9,546 bases of DNA from Oscillospiraceae bacterium (GTDB lineage Bacteria > Bacillota > Clostridia > Oscillospirales > Ruminococcaceae): assembly GCA_900752625.1 (NCBI GenBank), contig CAADWC010000026.1:1-9546 (forward strand), written 5' to 3'. Below, one piece after another: positions 1-5,797 of the stretch. The translations under genes and the position numbers were made by a program. The notes below the pieces were generated by a model. The model had not been told where the DNA came from and did not search any database. It was given only the letters and a program-made list of their open reading frames with translations. Numbering within the stretch: the first letter of the stretch is position 1; each line of letters begins with the position of its first letter.

Positions 1-125
1 TGTTTATATTTGTTTTGCAACTTAACTGTAACACAGGTCAGCCTTTTCCGCTATCTTTTTTTGTGAATTGTTATGCTTCTATTGTAAACCTACACGGCAC
101 AGCTGAGAAAAACTCCGCAAAGCTG
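1..125. other. Intergenic stretch at the left edge, no gene recognised
   Basis: This stretch is AT-rich and I find no convincing gene. A stop-free frame runs from base 3 to a TGA at 138-140, but it has no start in the window and its translation has no recognisable motif. A run of seven T at about 57-63 has no stable hairpin before it, so it is not called a terminator. ACAGCT at 99-104 and AGCTGT at 121-126 form a 6-bp inverted repeat that ends on the -35 element of the next promoter. Confidence 0.4.
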
Positions 126-154
126 TTGCATAAAACGGGCTGATATGCTATAAT
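126..154 (+). promoter_or_regulatory. Sigma-A promoter of the cysK-like operon
   Basis: The -35 box TTGCAT (126-131) and the -10 box TATAAT (149-154) are separated by 17 bases. The TG at 146-147 gives an extended -10 (TGCTATAAT). Transcription should start near 160-162, leaving a leader of about 65 bases before the first gene. No other candidate this good lies upstream of the operon, and the next two genes have no promoter of their own that I can see. Confidence 0.8.
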
Positions 155-191
155 ATTATGTTAGTGACCAATTAAATGTTGAAACGGAGGC

Positions 192-207
192 AGATCTGCG
201 CAGATCT
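192..207. promoter_or_regulatory. 16-bp perfect palindrome in the operon leader (candidate operator)
   Basis: AGATCTGCGCAGATCT is its own reverse complement over all 16 bases. It also reads as AGATCT repeated around GCGC. It lies about 30-45 bases downstream of the predicted transcription start and ends 9 bases before the AGGAG of the first gene. A protein bound here could block elongation. As RNA it could only form a 6-bp stem with a 4-base loop. I do not recognise it as a known regulator's site. Confidence 0.45.
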
Positions 208-226
208 TTCCGGCGCAGGAGATTTT

Positions 227-1159
227 ATGATACATGACAATATTCTTGAGGTAATAGGACATACGCCTATAATCAGGCTTAACAGAATGACGGATGAAAA
301 CTCGGCTCAGGTTCTGGTTAAATTCGAGGGACTCAACGTCGGCGGCTCGATAAAGACCAGAACTGCATATAAGATGATTTCGGACGCCGAGAAAAAGGGA
401 CTTATACATAAGGATACCGTGATAGTCGAACCCACCAGCGGAAATCAGGGAATAGGACTTGCGCTGATAGGAGCGGTAAAGGGCTACAGAACCGTTATCA
501 TTATGCCCGATTCCGTAAGCGAGGAGCGCAGAAAGCTTGTGGCTCATTACGGAGCGGAAGTCAGACTTATTCATGATTCCGGGAATATCGGCGACTGTAT
601 TGACGAATGTCTTAAAACGGCTCTTAAAATGGCTGAAGATGATCCTAACGTCTACGTTCCTCAGCAATTTGAAAACCCTGCCAACCCCCTTGCCCATAAG
701 CACCATACTGGACTTGAGATAATGGAGCAGATAGAAGGACCTGTTCACGGATTTTGTTCGGGGATCGGAACGGGAGGAACTATAAGCGGAATAGGAGAGG
801 TTCTGAAGGCTCAGAATCCCGACATTGAGATATGGGCAGTGGAGCCGGAAAATGCCGCTATTCTGGCGGGAGGAACTATCGGAACTCATCTTCAGATGGG
901 GATAGGAGACGGACTTATTCCCAAAAATCTTAATCTTGATATCTACGACGATATTTATGTGGTAACGGATGAGGAAGCCATATCAACGGCAAAGGATCTT
1001 GCCAAAAAAGAGGGAATAATGTGCGGGATATCAAGCGGAACCAATGTAGCCGCCGCTTTGAAGCTGGCTAAAAAGCTGGGGAAGGGAAAAACGGTGGTAA
1101 CAGTTCTTCCGGATACTGCGGAACGCTATTTCTCAACTCCGCTGTTTGAAAATGAATAA
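227..1159 (+). CDS. cysK: Cysteine-synthase-family PLP enzyme (O-acetylserine sulfhydrylase-like)
   Basis: This is a fold-type II PLP enzyme of 310 residues, the normal length for cytoplasmic O-acetylserine sulfhydrylase, which makes cysteine from O-acetylserine and sulfide. Visible landmarks are GHTPIIRLNR near the N-terminus, the Schiff-base lysine in GGSIKTR (K43), the substrate loop TSGNQG (70-75), QQFENPANP, the PLP-phosphate loop GTGGT (181-185), HLQMGIGDGLIP, CGISSGT and the C-terminal LPDTAERYFST. The start at 227 is chosen because AGGAG (217-221) sits five bases upstream; an in-frame ATG at 176 has no ribosome binding site. It is the first gene of an operon, and its stop overlaps the next start. 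One oddity is that the canonical TSGNTG loop reads TSGNQG and the lysine segment reads NVGGSIKTR instead of NPxxSVKxR. It may therefore be a paralog using a different acceptor or donor. The family is sure; the exact reaction is not. Confidence 0.85.
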   Translation: MIHDNILEVIGHTPIIRLNRMTDENSAQVLVKFEGLNVGGSIKTRTAYKMISDAEKKGLIHKDTVIVEPTSGNQGIGLALIGAVKGYRTVIIMPDSVSEERRKLVAHYGAEVRLIHDSGNIGDCIDECLKTALKMAEDDPNVYVPQQFENPANPLAHKHHTGLEIMEQIEGPVHGFCSGIGTGGTISGIGEVLKAQNPDIEIWAVEPENAAILAGGTIGTHLQMGIGDGLIPKNLNLDIYDDIYVVTDEEAISTAKDLAKKEGIMCGISSGTNVAAALKLAKKLGKGKTVVTVLPDTAERYFSTPLFENE

Positions 1160-2090
1160 CGCCCGTCTGAAAACCGTTTTGCCATGTTTGCTGGCGTTGA
1201 CGGTCATTGCGGTCATGACAGGGGCGGCGGAGTTTTCAGGCGAGCGTGAAATTATATTTCCGGAGATAACGGCTGTTGCAATAGGAGCGCTTATCGCTCC
1301 GGTTCAGCCGTGGAATACCAGTCGTCCGAGGCTGTTTGCTTCGATAACGGCAATGTCTATTATGGGAGTTTTACTGACAAGGTATGTTCCTGTACCGATT
1401 GCGTTAAAAATTCCTTTGGCGTTTGCCTGTGCGGCATTAGGACTTATGATATCAAAGACGGGTTTTGTACCCATGATCTCAGCCTGCGTGCTTCCGGTCA
1501 TACTCGGTACGGAAACGTTTATATATGCTGCGTCGGTGGCGGTAATGACAGGTATCATTCTTATCATGCAGTACATTCTTGAACGTTTCGGACTGCATTC
1601 TCCAAGGGAATATGTACCCGGACGCACCGACAGGAGAACGATCCTGTTCTGGCTGAAGCATACGGCGATTATTGCCGCAGTGTCGGTCGTTCCGGCGTTG
1701 ACCGGAGAAATGTATTTTATAGTTCCGCCTCTTATCGTGGGCTATGTTGAAATGTCTTTTCCGGAGTCCGGACTGAGATGTAAGTATAAAACGGCGGTGC
1801 TGCTTATATTTATCGCTTCCTGTGCAGGAGTTTTCTGCCGTTTGATTTTGACCAGGCTAGCCGGATTCCCTCTTACTCTTTCGGCGGTCGTCTCCGGAGC
1901 GGCTGTGATTGCAGCAGTAAGGAGTACCGGACTGTACTTTCCGCCCTGCGGGGCAATATGCACGCTGCCCATGTTGCTGGGAACGGAACATCTCATATGG
2001 TATCCTCTTGAAACAACAGCGGGATTTATAGTTCTGACGGCGATTGCGTTAAACCTGTTTCCTCCAAAAAAGAAAGGTGAACTGAAATGA
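1152..2090 (+). CDS. HPP-like integral membrane protein with two repeated halves
   Basis: This 312-residue protein is very hydrophobic, with about eight to ten membrane segments separated by a polar loop at about 146-168 (rich in R, P and E) and ending in a basic KKKGELK tail. The second half resembles the HPP family: VPPLIVGYVEMSFPES at about 191-206, then FPPCGAICTLPML at about 263-275. The first half has a parallel layout, with IIFPEITAVAIGALIAP at 34-50 and LPVILGTE at 114-121, which mirrors LPMLLGTE at 272-279, so it reads as an internal duplication. ATG 1152 is used as the start; it overlaps the cysK-like gene by 8 bases. A TTG at 1146 is possible. Neither has a clear ribosome binding site, which suggests translational coupling. 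An HPP protein in plants is reported to act in chloroplast nitrite transport, so a transport role is reasonable, but the substrate here is unknown. Confidence 0.65.
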   Translation: MNNARLKTVLPCLLALTVIAVMTGAAEFSGEREIIFPEITAVAIGALIAPVQPWNTSRPRLFASITAMSIMGVLLTRYVPVPIALKIPLAFACAALGLMISKTGFVPMISACVLPVILGTETFIYAASVAVMTGIILIMQYILERFGLHSPREYVPGRTDRRTILFWLKHTAIIAAVSVVPALTGEMYFIVPPLIVGYVEMSFPESGLRCKYKTAVLLIFIASCAGVFCRLILTRLAGFPLTLSAVVSGAAVIAAVRSTGLYFPPCGAICTLPMLLGTEHLIWYPLETTAGFIVLTAIALNLFPPKKKGELK

Positions 2091-2416
2091 TAATTGATTT
2101 TAATAATACCGAAGAAACGGTAATCAAGGGATTTAAAGGCGGCGAAGGCTTTATTGCCTCAAAGATGTATAACGACGACAAAAACCGTATACTGTACGGA
2201 AGGCTTGAGCCGGGTTCGTCTATCGGTTTTCATAGCCATACCGATAACAGCGAGATAATCTACATACTGCAAGGCAGAGGTACGGCGCTTATCGATGATA
2301 AAAAGGAATATGTTTCCGAGGGAATGTGTCATTACTGTCCCAAAGGTCATTCTCACAGTCTTATAAACAGCGGGGAAAGCGATTTGGTGTTTTTTGCGGT
2401 CGTTCCGCGTCAGTAA
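2087..2416 (+). CDS. Small single-domain cupin
   Basis: This 109-residue protein is essentially one cupin beta-barrel. Both cupin motifs match the consensus exactly. Motif 1 is G43-x5-H49-x-H51-x4-E56-x6-G63, and motif 2 is G79-x5-P85-x-G87-x2-H90-x3-N94. H49, H51, E56 and H90 are the expected metal ligands, so it should bind a divalent metal. ATG 2087 overlaps the stop of the membrane protein gene (ATGA), and AAGGTGA at 2074-2080 provides a ribosome binding site, so it is the last gene of the operon. Small cupins of this size can be isomerases, dioxygenases, sugar-binding or ligand-sensing proteins, and the sequence does not choose among them. Its location suggests it handles a metabolite related to the PLP enzyme or the membrane protein, which is inference. 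Confidence 0.85.
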   Translation: MIIDFNNTEETVIKGFKGGEGFIASKMYNDDKNRILYGRLEPGSSIGFHSHTDNSEIIYILQGRGTALIDDKKEYVSEGMCHYCPKGHSHSLINSGESDLVFFAVVPRQ

Positions 2417-2421
2417 GGTAT

Positions 2422-2465
2422 AAACAAAGGCTTGTTTACGTTTTTAGTAAACAAGCCTTTGTTTT
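2422..2465. terminator. Long bidirectional hairpin terminator
   Basis: An 18-bp perfect stem (2422-2439 with 2447-2464) closes a 7-base loop, GTTTTTA. The arms begin AAACAAAGG and end CCTTTGTTT, so each strand has a T-rich 3' edge. It starts 5 bases after the cupin stop and lies 40 bases past the stop of the convergent alkyltransferase gene, so it probably ends transcription from both sides. Confidence 0.9.
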
Positions 2466-2504
2466 ATATACAGTACATCAGTCATAAGAACGCTTTCAGA
2501 TCAG

Positions 2505-2972
2505 TCACTTGCTGCTGCGCTCCAGATCAAGCAAATACTGTTTTATTTCAAATCCTGCTGAATAGCCTTTTAAATTACCGTTTAACCCGATAACCCTATG
2601 GCACGGCACGACTATCAGAACGCGGTTTGCATTGTTTGCGCTTCCCACCGCTCTGAAAGCTTTGGGATTCCCTATTTTTACGGCAATATCCTGATATGTG
2701 GCGGTTTCCCCGTAAGGAATTTTCATAAGCTGTTCCCATACCCTGCGCTGAAACTCTGTTCCTTTCAGGTTCAAAGGAACAGTAAATTTCTTCAGGTTTC
2801 CGGCGAAATAGCTGTCAAGCTCCTGTCTGCAAAGCTCAAAAACATCCGCTTCGCCTTTATTAAGACCTATAACATGAAAATTCTTTTCAAAGCATAAATC
2901 GGTTATGCCGCCGTTTTCGCAGCACATTATCATTCTTCCGACAGGACTGTCGTATGTATTGAAAATCCGCAT
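2505..2972 (-). CDS. ogt: Methylated-DNA--protein-cysteine S-methyltransferase (O6-alkylguanine-DNA alkyltransferase)
   Basis: This suicide DNA-repair protein moves the alkyl group from O6-alkylguanine (or O4-alkylthymine) to its own cysteine. The 155-residue length fits the single-domain Ogt type without an Ada sensor. The acceptor motif VVPCHRVIG carries C124. Upstream lie FQRRVWEQLMKIPYGETATY, typical of the DNA-binding domain, and RAVGSANNANR with the likely base-flipping arginine R107. NGNLKGYSAGFEIKQYLL after the active site is also standard. A proline often found a few residues before the PCHR motif (NP) is NR here. The ATG start is backed by AGGAGG at 2982-2987 (minus strand) with a 9-base spacer. 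It lies 78 bases downstream of the endonuclease III gene on the same strand, so the two are probably co-transcribed. Confidence 0.95.
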   Translation of the reverse strand: MRIFNTYDSPVGRMIMCCENGGITDLCFEKNFHVIGLNKGEADVFELCRQELDSYFAGNLKKFTVPLNLKGTEFQRRVWEQLMKIPYGETATYQDIAVKIGNPKAFRAVGSANNANRVLIVVPCHRVIGLNGNLKGYSAGFEIKQYLLDLERSSK

Positions 2973-3050
2973 ATTAATCCGCCTCCTCAGCAGCTTCGGT
3001 TTCAGACCTGAACGTTTTACGATCAGATCTTATTCTATATCGGCTTATTT

Positions 3051-3689
3051 TTACTTATTGGTTTTCTTATATTCTGAGCAAACATCTGTCAAAGGACAGT
3101 CCGAGCATTTTGCTCCCCTCGCTTTGCAGACCTCCCGGCCGAACAGTACAAGGCGGTGACAGAAATCGGATGACTTCTCCGGAGGAAGGATCTTTCTGAG
3201 CTCTTCCTCAACTTTCACCGGCTCACGGCTTTTTACAAGACCCAACCTGCCGCATATTCTTATGCAATGAGTATCGGTTACCACCGCAGGTTTATGAAAA
3301 ACATCGCCCATAATAAGGTTAGCGGTTTTTCTGCCTATGCCCGGAAGCGTCGTAAGCTCTTCTATCGTCGAAGGAATCTCTCCTCCGTATACGTCCCGGA
3401 TCCTGCGGCACATTTCGACTATAGACTTTGCCTTTGTTTTATAAAGTCCGCACGGCTTTACTATTTCTTCTATATCGTTTACATCTGCCCGGGCAAAATC
3501 GTCTATTGAACGGTATTTTTCAAACAGCTCTTTGGTGACGATATTTACTCTGGCGTCGGTACACTGAGCGGAAAGCCTTCCGGCTATCATAAGCTCGTGA
3601 GGTTTTGCATATGTAAGCGAGCATATTGCGTCAGGGTATTTTTCCTCAAGGCGGCCGCAAATTATAACCGCCTTTTCCTTTTTGGTCAC
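3051..3689 (-). CDS. nth: Endonuclease III (base-excision repair DNA glycosylase/AP lyase)
   Basis: The enzyme removes oxidised pyrimidines and cuts the DNA at the resulting abasic site. The 212 residues match the family length. The helix-hairpin-helix LPGIGRKTANLI holds the catalytic lysine K121, and VVTDTHCIRICGRLGL holds the catalytic aspartate D139. The C-terminal iron-sulfur loop is complete as C188-x6-C195-x2-C198-x5-C204. LSAQCTDARVN near residue 39 is the usual N-terminal signature. The start is a GTG, chosen because GGAGG (3698-3702 on the minus strand) stands 8 bases upstream and the protein then begins at the family's usual position. It sits between a metallophosphoesterase gene (76-base gap) and the alkyltransferase gene, all in one direction. 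Confidence 0.95.
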   Translation of the reverse strand: MTKKEKAVIICGRLEEKYPDAICSLTYAKPHELMIAGRLSAQCTDARVNIVTKELFEKYRSIDDFARADVNDIEEIVKPCGLYKTKAKSIVEMCRRIRDVYGGEIPSTIEELTTLPGIGRKTANLIMGDVFHKPAVVTDTHCIRICGRLGLVKSREPVKVEEELRKILPPEKSSDFCHRLVLFGREVCKARGAKCSDCPLTDVCSEYKKTNK

Positions 3690-3765
3690 AAAAATCGCCT
3701 CCGTTCAGATAAATCAGCTTTCACATTGCGGCTCAGTGCGGCATAGAATAATTACATAAAGCGGC

Positions 3766-4245
3766 TTACAGGTCTACATGACTGCAAAAGATACCAGAAT
3801 CGGTTATATCTATAAACGCATAGGACGGCGGCTTTCCGTCCCGGGGACAGCCGGCGCTTCCCGGATTGAGTATATGGATACCCTCGCAGTATTCGTAATA
3901 CCGGCAATGGGTATGACCGAAAAGAACAATGTCCGCTCCGATTTCTTTTGCTTTATAAAACAGCCTGTCAACCGAACTTTTTACGCCCCAGTTATGACCG
4001 TGAGTAAAAAATATTTTAGCCGGACCTGCGTTAAAAATATCATTGTCAGGGGTCATCGAGCCATAATCGCAGTTACCGGCAACGTTTAATATGGTTTTGC
4101 CGGGGCAGCAAGCTCTTATCCTGTCGAGGTCGCGCTCGCCGTCACCCAAAAAGATAAAGGCGTCGGCGCTGTTACCGCATCTTCTGAATATCTCGCGCAT
4201 ATTGCGGAAATTCCCATGAGTATCCGAAAGCGCTATTACTCTCAT
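3766..4245 (-). CDS. YfcE/MJ0936-type metallophosphoesterase (putative phosphodiesterase)
   Basis: This 159-residue calcineurin-like phosphoesterase has all metal-binding motifs in order: SDTHGN (D8, H10), LGDGERD (D35), GNCD (N58), THGHNWG (H82) and GHTH (H111, H113). Length and motifs fit the small cytoplasmic YfcE/MJ0936 group, whose members hydrolyse phosphodiesters in vitro with unclear natural substrates. The ATG at 4243-4245 is chosen because a purine-rich GGGGGAGGGG (4252-4261, minus strand) lies 6 bases upstream and because the family begins right before the DxH motif; an in-frame ATG 19 codons further upstream would add a non-family extension. It is the first gene of a minus-strand run with nth and ogt. 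The next gene on the other side is divergent. Confidence 0.9.
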   Translation of the reverse strand: MRVIALSDTHGNFRNMREIFRRCGNSADAFIFLGDGERDLDRIRACCPGKTILNVAGNCDYGSMTPDNDIFNAGPAKIFFTHGHNWGVKSSVDRLFYKAKEIGADIVLFGHTHCRYYEYCEGIHILNPGSAGCPRDGKPPSYAFIDITDSGIFCSHVDL

Positions 4246-4384
4246 AGCGTACCCCTCCCCCGATAATATCAGCCATAGCAGCTTCTTGTAAAAATATATC
4301 AATTATGCAAATATGGCTATAGAATATTATTTTATATTTTATCATAATTATTTATAAATACAATAGAAAAAAGGAGAATTTTTT
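4246..4384. other. AT-rich divergent intergenic region
   Basis: The space between the divergent metallophosphoesterase gene and the small-protein cluster is very AT-rich and must hold promoters for both. I see no pair of boxes clear enough to call. The best - strand candidate, TTTACA with TATTAT after 18 bases, would start transcription inside the ribosome binding site and is doubtful. The + strand gene has a clear AAGGAG at 4371-4376. Confidence 0.35.
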
Positions 4385-4636
4385 ATGAGCAATTTAAATC
4401 AGCCTAATCCCAAAGCACTCCAGGCTTTACTTAACATAGCGTCCCAAAAGCTTGGCACCTCGCCCGAGGTTCTTCAGCGTCAGCTTCAGGACGGAACTTT
4501 CGAAAAAGCGCTCAGCACGATGCCGGGAAATGAAGCTGCCAAGCTAAGGCAGGCGCTTTCGAATCCGAAAACGGCGGAAAAAATTCTTTCAACTCCCCAA
4601 GCTCAGGCAATTTACAAAAAGCTGAACCAGGGCTGA
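4385..4636 (+). CDS. Small soluble helical protein, first of a three-gene cluster (function unknown)
   Basis: I do not recognise a named family. The 83 residues are rich in Q, A, K and L and should fold as helices; there is no signal peptide, membrane segment or cysteine. A possible two-helix arrangement shows as KALQALLNIASQKLG (10-24) and AAKLRQALSNPKTAEKIL (51-68), and the last 20 residues (SNPKTAEKILSTPQAQ onward) look like a compact helical end. AAGGAG (4371-4376) stands 8 bases before the ATG. It is followed after 25 bases by the next small gene on the same strand, so the three probably form one operon. It is likely cytoplasmic. I call it real because of the good ribosome binding site and the sensible amino-acid composition. 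Confidence 0.8.
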   Translation: MSNLNQPNPKALQALLNIASQKLGTSPEVLQRQLQDGTFEKALSTMPGNEAAKLRQALSNPKTAEKILSTPQAQAIYKKLNQG

Positions 4637-4661
4637 TCCCAATAGCAGAGGAGGTGTCAAT

Positions 4662-5261
4662 GTGGACGATTTGATAAGCAAGCTTCAGAATGTACTTAAC
4701 GACGAAGAAAGCATGAAACAGATTCAGGAGCTTGCAGGTATGCTTTCAAGCGAAATGCAGGAAAATCACAATCCTCCGCCCGCCTCACCTGCTCCCGCAG
4801 CGGTCTCTCCGACAGTCGGTCAGCAGGCTCAGAGCGCTCCCGATTTTTCAAATCTTCTTTCAAAGCTGGGCGGAATGCTTTCCGGCGGAGATGAAACTAT
4901 AAAGAACAGCGTTCCGTCGGTGTCTACCGACCAGAGCTCTTCGGCACAGAATCAGTCAGGCACTCCTGACCTGTCAGCGCTGCTTGCCGGACTAAGCGGA
5001 GCCGCAGGACAAAGCTCTTCACAAGGAACTTCTCCTCAGGGAGGATTCGATATAGGAAAGCTGATCAAGCTGCAGACAATAATGGCTCAGTCAAACAAAT
5101 CCGACAAAAACGTTGAGCTGCTGCTTGCGCTGAAGCCGCTTCTGAAAGAAGAAAATCAGGTAAAAATAGATCGGCTTGTTAAAATATTTAAGCTTTTTGC
5201 CGTTTATCCTGCATTAAAGGAAAGCGGACTGTTGGGGGGAGATTTATTTGGATTACTATAG
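4662..5261 (+). CDS. Low-complexity protein with conserved-looking helical ends, second of the cluster (function unknown)
   Basis: This 199-residue protein has three parts. An acidic helical N-terminus (1-34) begins MDDLISKLQNVL. A disordered middle (35-128) is rich in P, S, Q, A and G and carries two related stretches, PDFSNLLSKLGGMLSGG (60-76) and PDLSALLAGLSGAAG (102-116). A structured C-terminus (129-199) includes NVELLLALKPLLKEENQ (150-166) and KIFKLFAVYPALKESGLL. The C-terminus reminds me of an uncharacterised clostridial protein type; that is recollection, not a search. The GTG start is supported by AGGAGG (4649-4654) 7 bases upstream; the ATG two bases earlier is out of frame. There are no cysteines and no clear transmembrane span. 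Its last codons contain the ribosome binding site of the third gene. Confidence 0.8.
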   Translation: MDDLISKLQNVLNDEESMKQIQELAGMLSSEMQENHNPPPASPAPAAVSPTVGQQAQSAPDFSNLLSKLGGMLSGGDETIKNSVPSVSTDQSSSAQNQSGTPDLSALLAGLSGAAGQSSSQGTSPQGGFDIGKLIKLQTIMAQSNKSDKNVELLLALKPLLKEENQVKIDRLVKIFKLFAVYPALKESGLLGGDLFGLL

Positions 5262-5625
5262 CTCAAAGGACTTCTCCACAATGCAGGAGGAGGCTGTGAA
5301 ACGGGTGAGGGAAATGCAGAAACGCTCCCGAAGCATCGTAAACGGAGATAATAAGGAAGCTCAGGAGAAAACAGCTTCTCAAGCACCGCCTCCGCCTTCT
5401 TCCGTAAACGGCGCCGCCGTAAAAAGACGTCCCGATCCTATCCACAACCTTATCGGCGGCCTTATGGGAGGAAATGCTTCCGCATCGCATAAAGGCGAGC
5501 TTTTCAACATCGGCGGAATAAAAATAGACGAGGAAAAGGCGATGATAGGTCTGCTCATCTACATATTATATAAGCAGGGCTCGGACGTTAAGCTGCTGCT
5601 TGCTCTTGGGTATCTTTTGCTGTAA
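5248..5625 (+). CDS. Small protein with hydrophobic C-terminal tail, third of the cluster (function unknown)
   Basis: The 125 residues consist of a charged helical N-terminus (STMQEEAVKRVREMQKRSRS, 10-29), a P/S/A-rich linker (41-58) and a hydrophobic end. The end runs from about 97 to 125 and includes AMIGLLIYILYK and SDVKLLLALGYLLL, broken by QGSD. It could be a tail anchor or a hydrophobic packing helix. DPIHNLIGGLMGG (63-75) and the LLLAL motif echo the second gene. The TTG start at 5248 has GGGGGGAG at 5234-5241, gives a 14-base overlap with the second gene and implies translational coupling. An ATG at 5281, with AAAGGA ten bases upstream, is an alternative that would drop 11 residues. 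No known family is recognised. Confidence 0.75.
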   Translation: MDYYSSKDFSTMQEEAVKRVREMQKRSRSIVNGDNKEAQEKTASQAPPPPSSVNGAAVKRRPDPIHNLIGGLMGGNASASHKGELFNIGGIKIDEEKAMIGLLIYILYKQGSDVKLLLALGYLLL

Positions 5626-5701
5626 CTTTTTATAATTACGTAAATCCTGCCGATCAAAAATTGTTCAATATGTCAAACTTTCAGAAATGCTTGTTAATTT
5701 A

Positions 5702-5730
5702 TTGACAATCTTGTCGAAGCCATGTATAAT
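5702..5730 (+). promoter_or_regulatory. Consensus sigma-A promoter of the LysR-type gene
   Basis: TTGACA (5702-5707), a 17-base spacer and TATAAT (5725-5730) match the consensus at all 12 positions. Transcription should begin near 5737, giving a leader of about 60 bases. So strong a promoter for a regulator suggests that a bound repressor, perhaps the protein itself, holds it down. Confidence 0.85.
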
Positions 5731-5773
5731 ATAATCATAATCATGCATACTTGCATATATGAAAACTTTCATA
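5704..5773. promoter_or_regulatory. Three short dyads around the LysR promoter (candidate operators)
   Basis: Three inverted repeats are visible. GACAA-TC-TTGTC (5704-5715) overlaps the -35 box. ATGCA-TACT-TGCAT (5743-5756) and TATGAAA-AC-TTTCATA (5758-5773) lie in the leader. The nonamer AAACTTTCA inside the last dyad occurs also at 5675-5683, upstream of the promoter, 88 bases away. LysR-type regulators often bind near their own promoter, so autoregulation is plausible, but I could not match a classical T-N11-A box to the centres of these dyads. Confidence 0.4.
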
Positions 5774-5797
5774 ACATGAAAAAAGAGGGCGTTGACA

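Noticed and set aside
3..140. Stop-free frame from the left edge, possibly the end of an upstream gene
   Set aside because: The translation has no recognisable features, codon use does not look like the neighbours, and no terminator hairpin follows it.
176..226. Upstream in-frame ATG adding 17 residues to the cysK-like protein, or a leader peptide
   Set aside because: No ribosome binding site precedes 176, the extra residues lie before the normal family start, and the leader palindrome would fall inside the coding part. There is no stop before 227, so it is not a separate leader peptide.
161..889. Long open frame antisense to the cysK-like gene (242 codons)
   Set aside because: Its protein has no family-like motif and is rich in serine and tyrosine, as expected from the complement of a coding strand. 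The + strand gene has a full set of family motifs, a promoter and a ribosome binding site.
4246..4302. N-terminal extension of the metallophosphoesterase (19 extra residues)
   Set aside because: The extension covers the purine-rich ribosome binding site of the internal ATG, and family members start just before the DxH motif.
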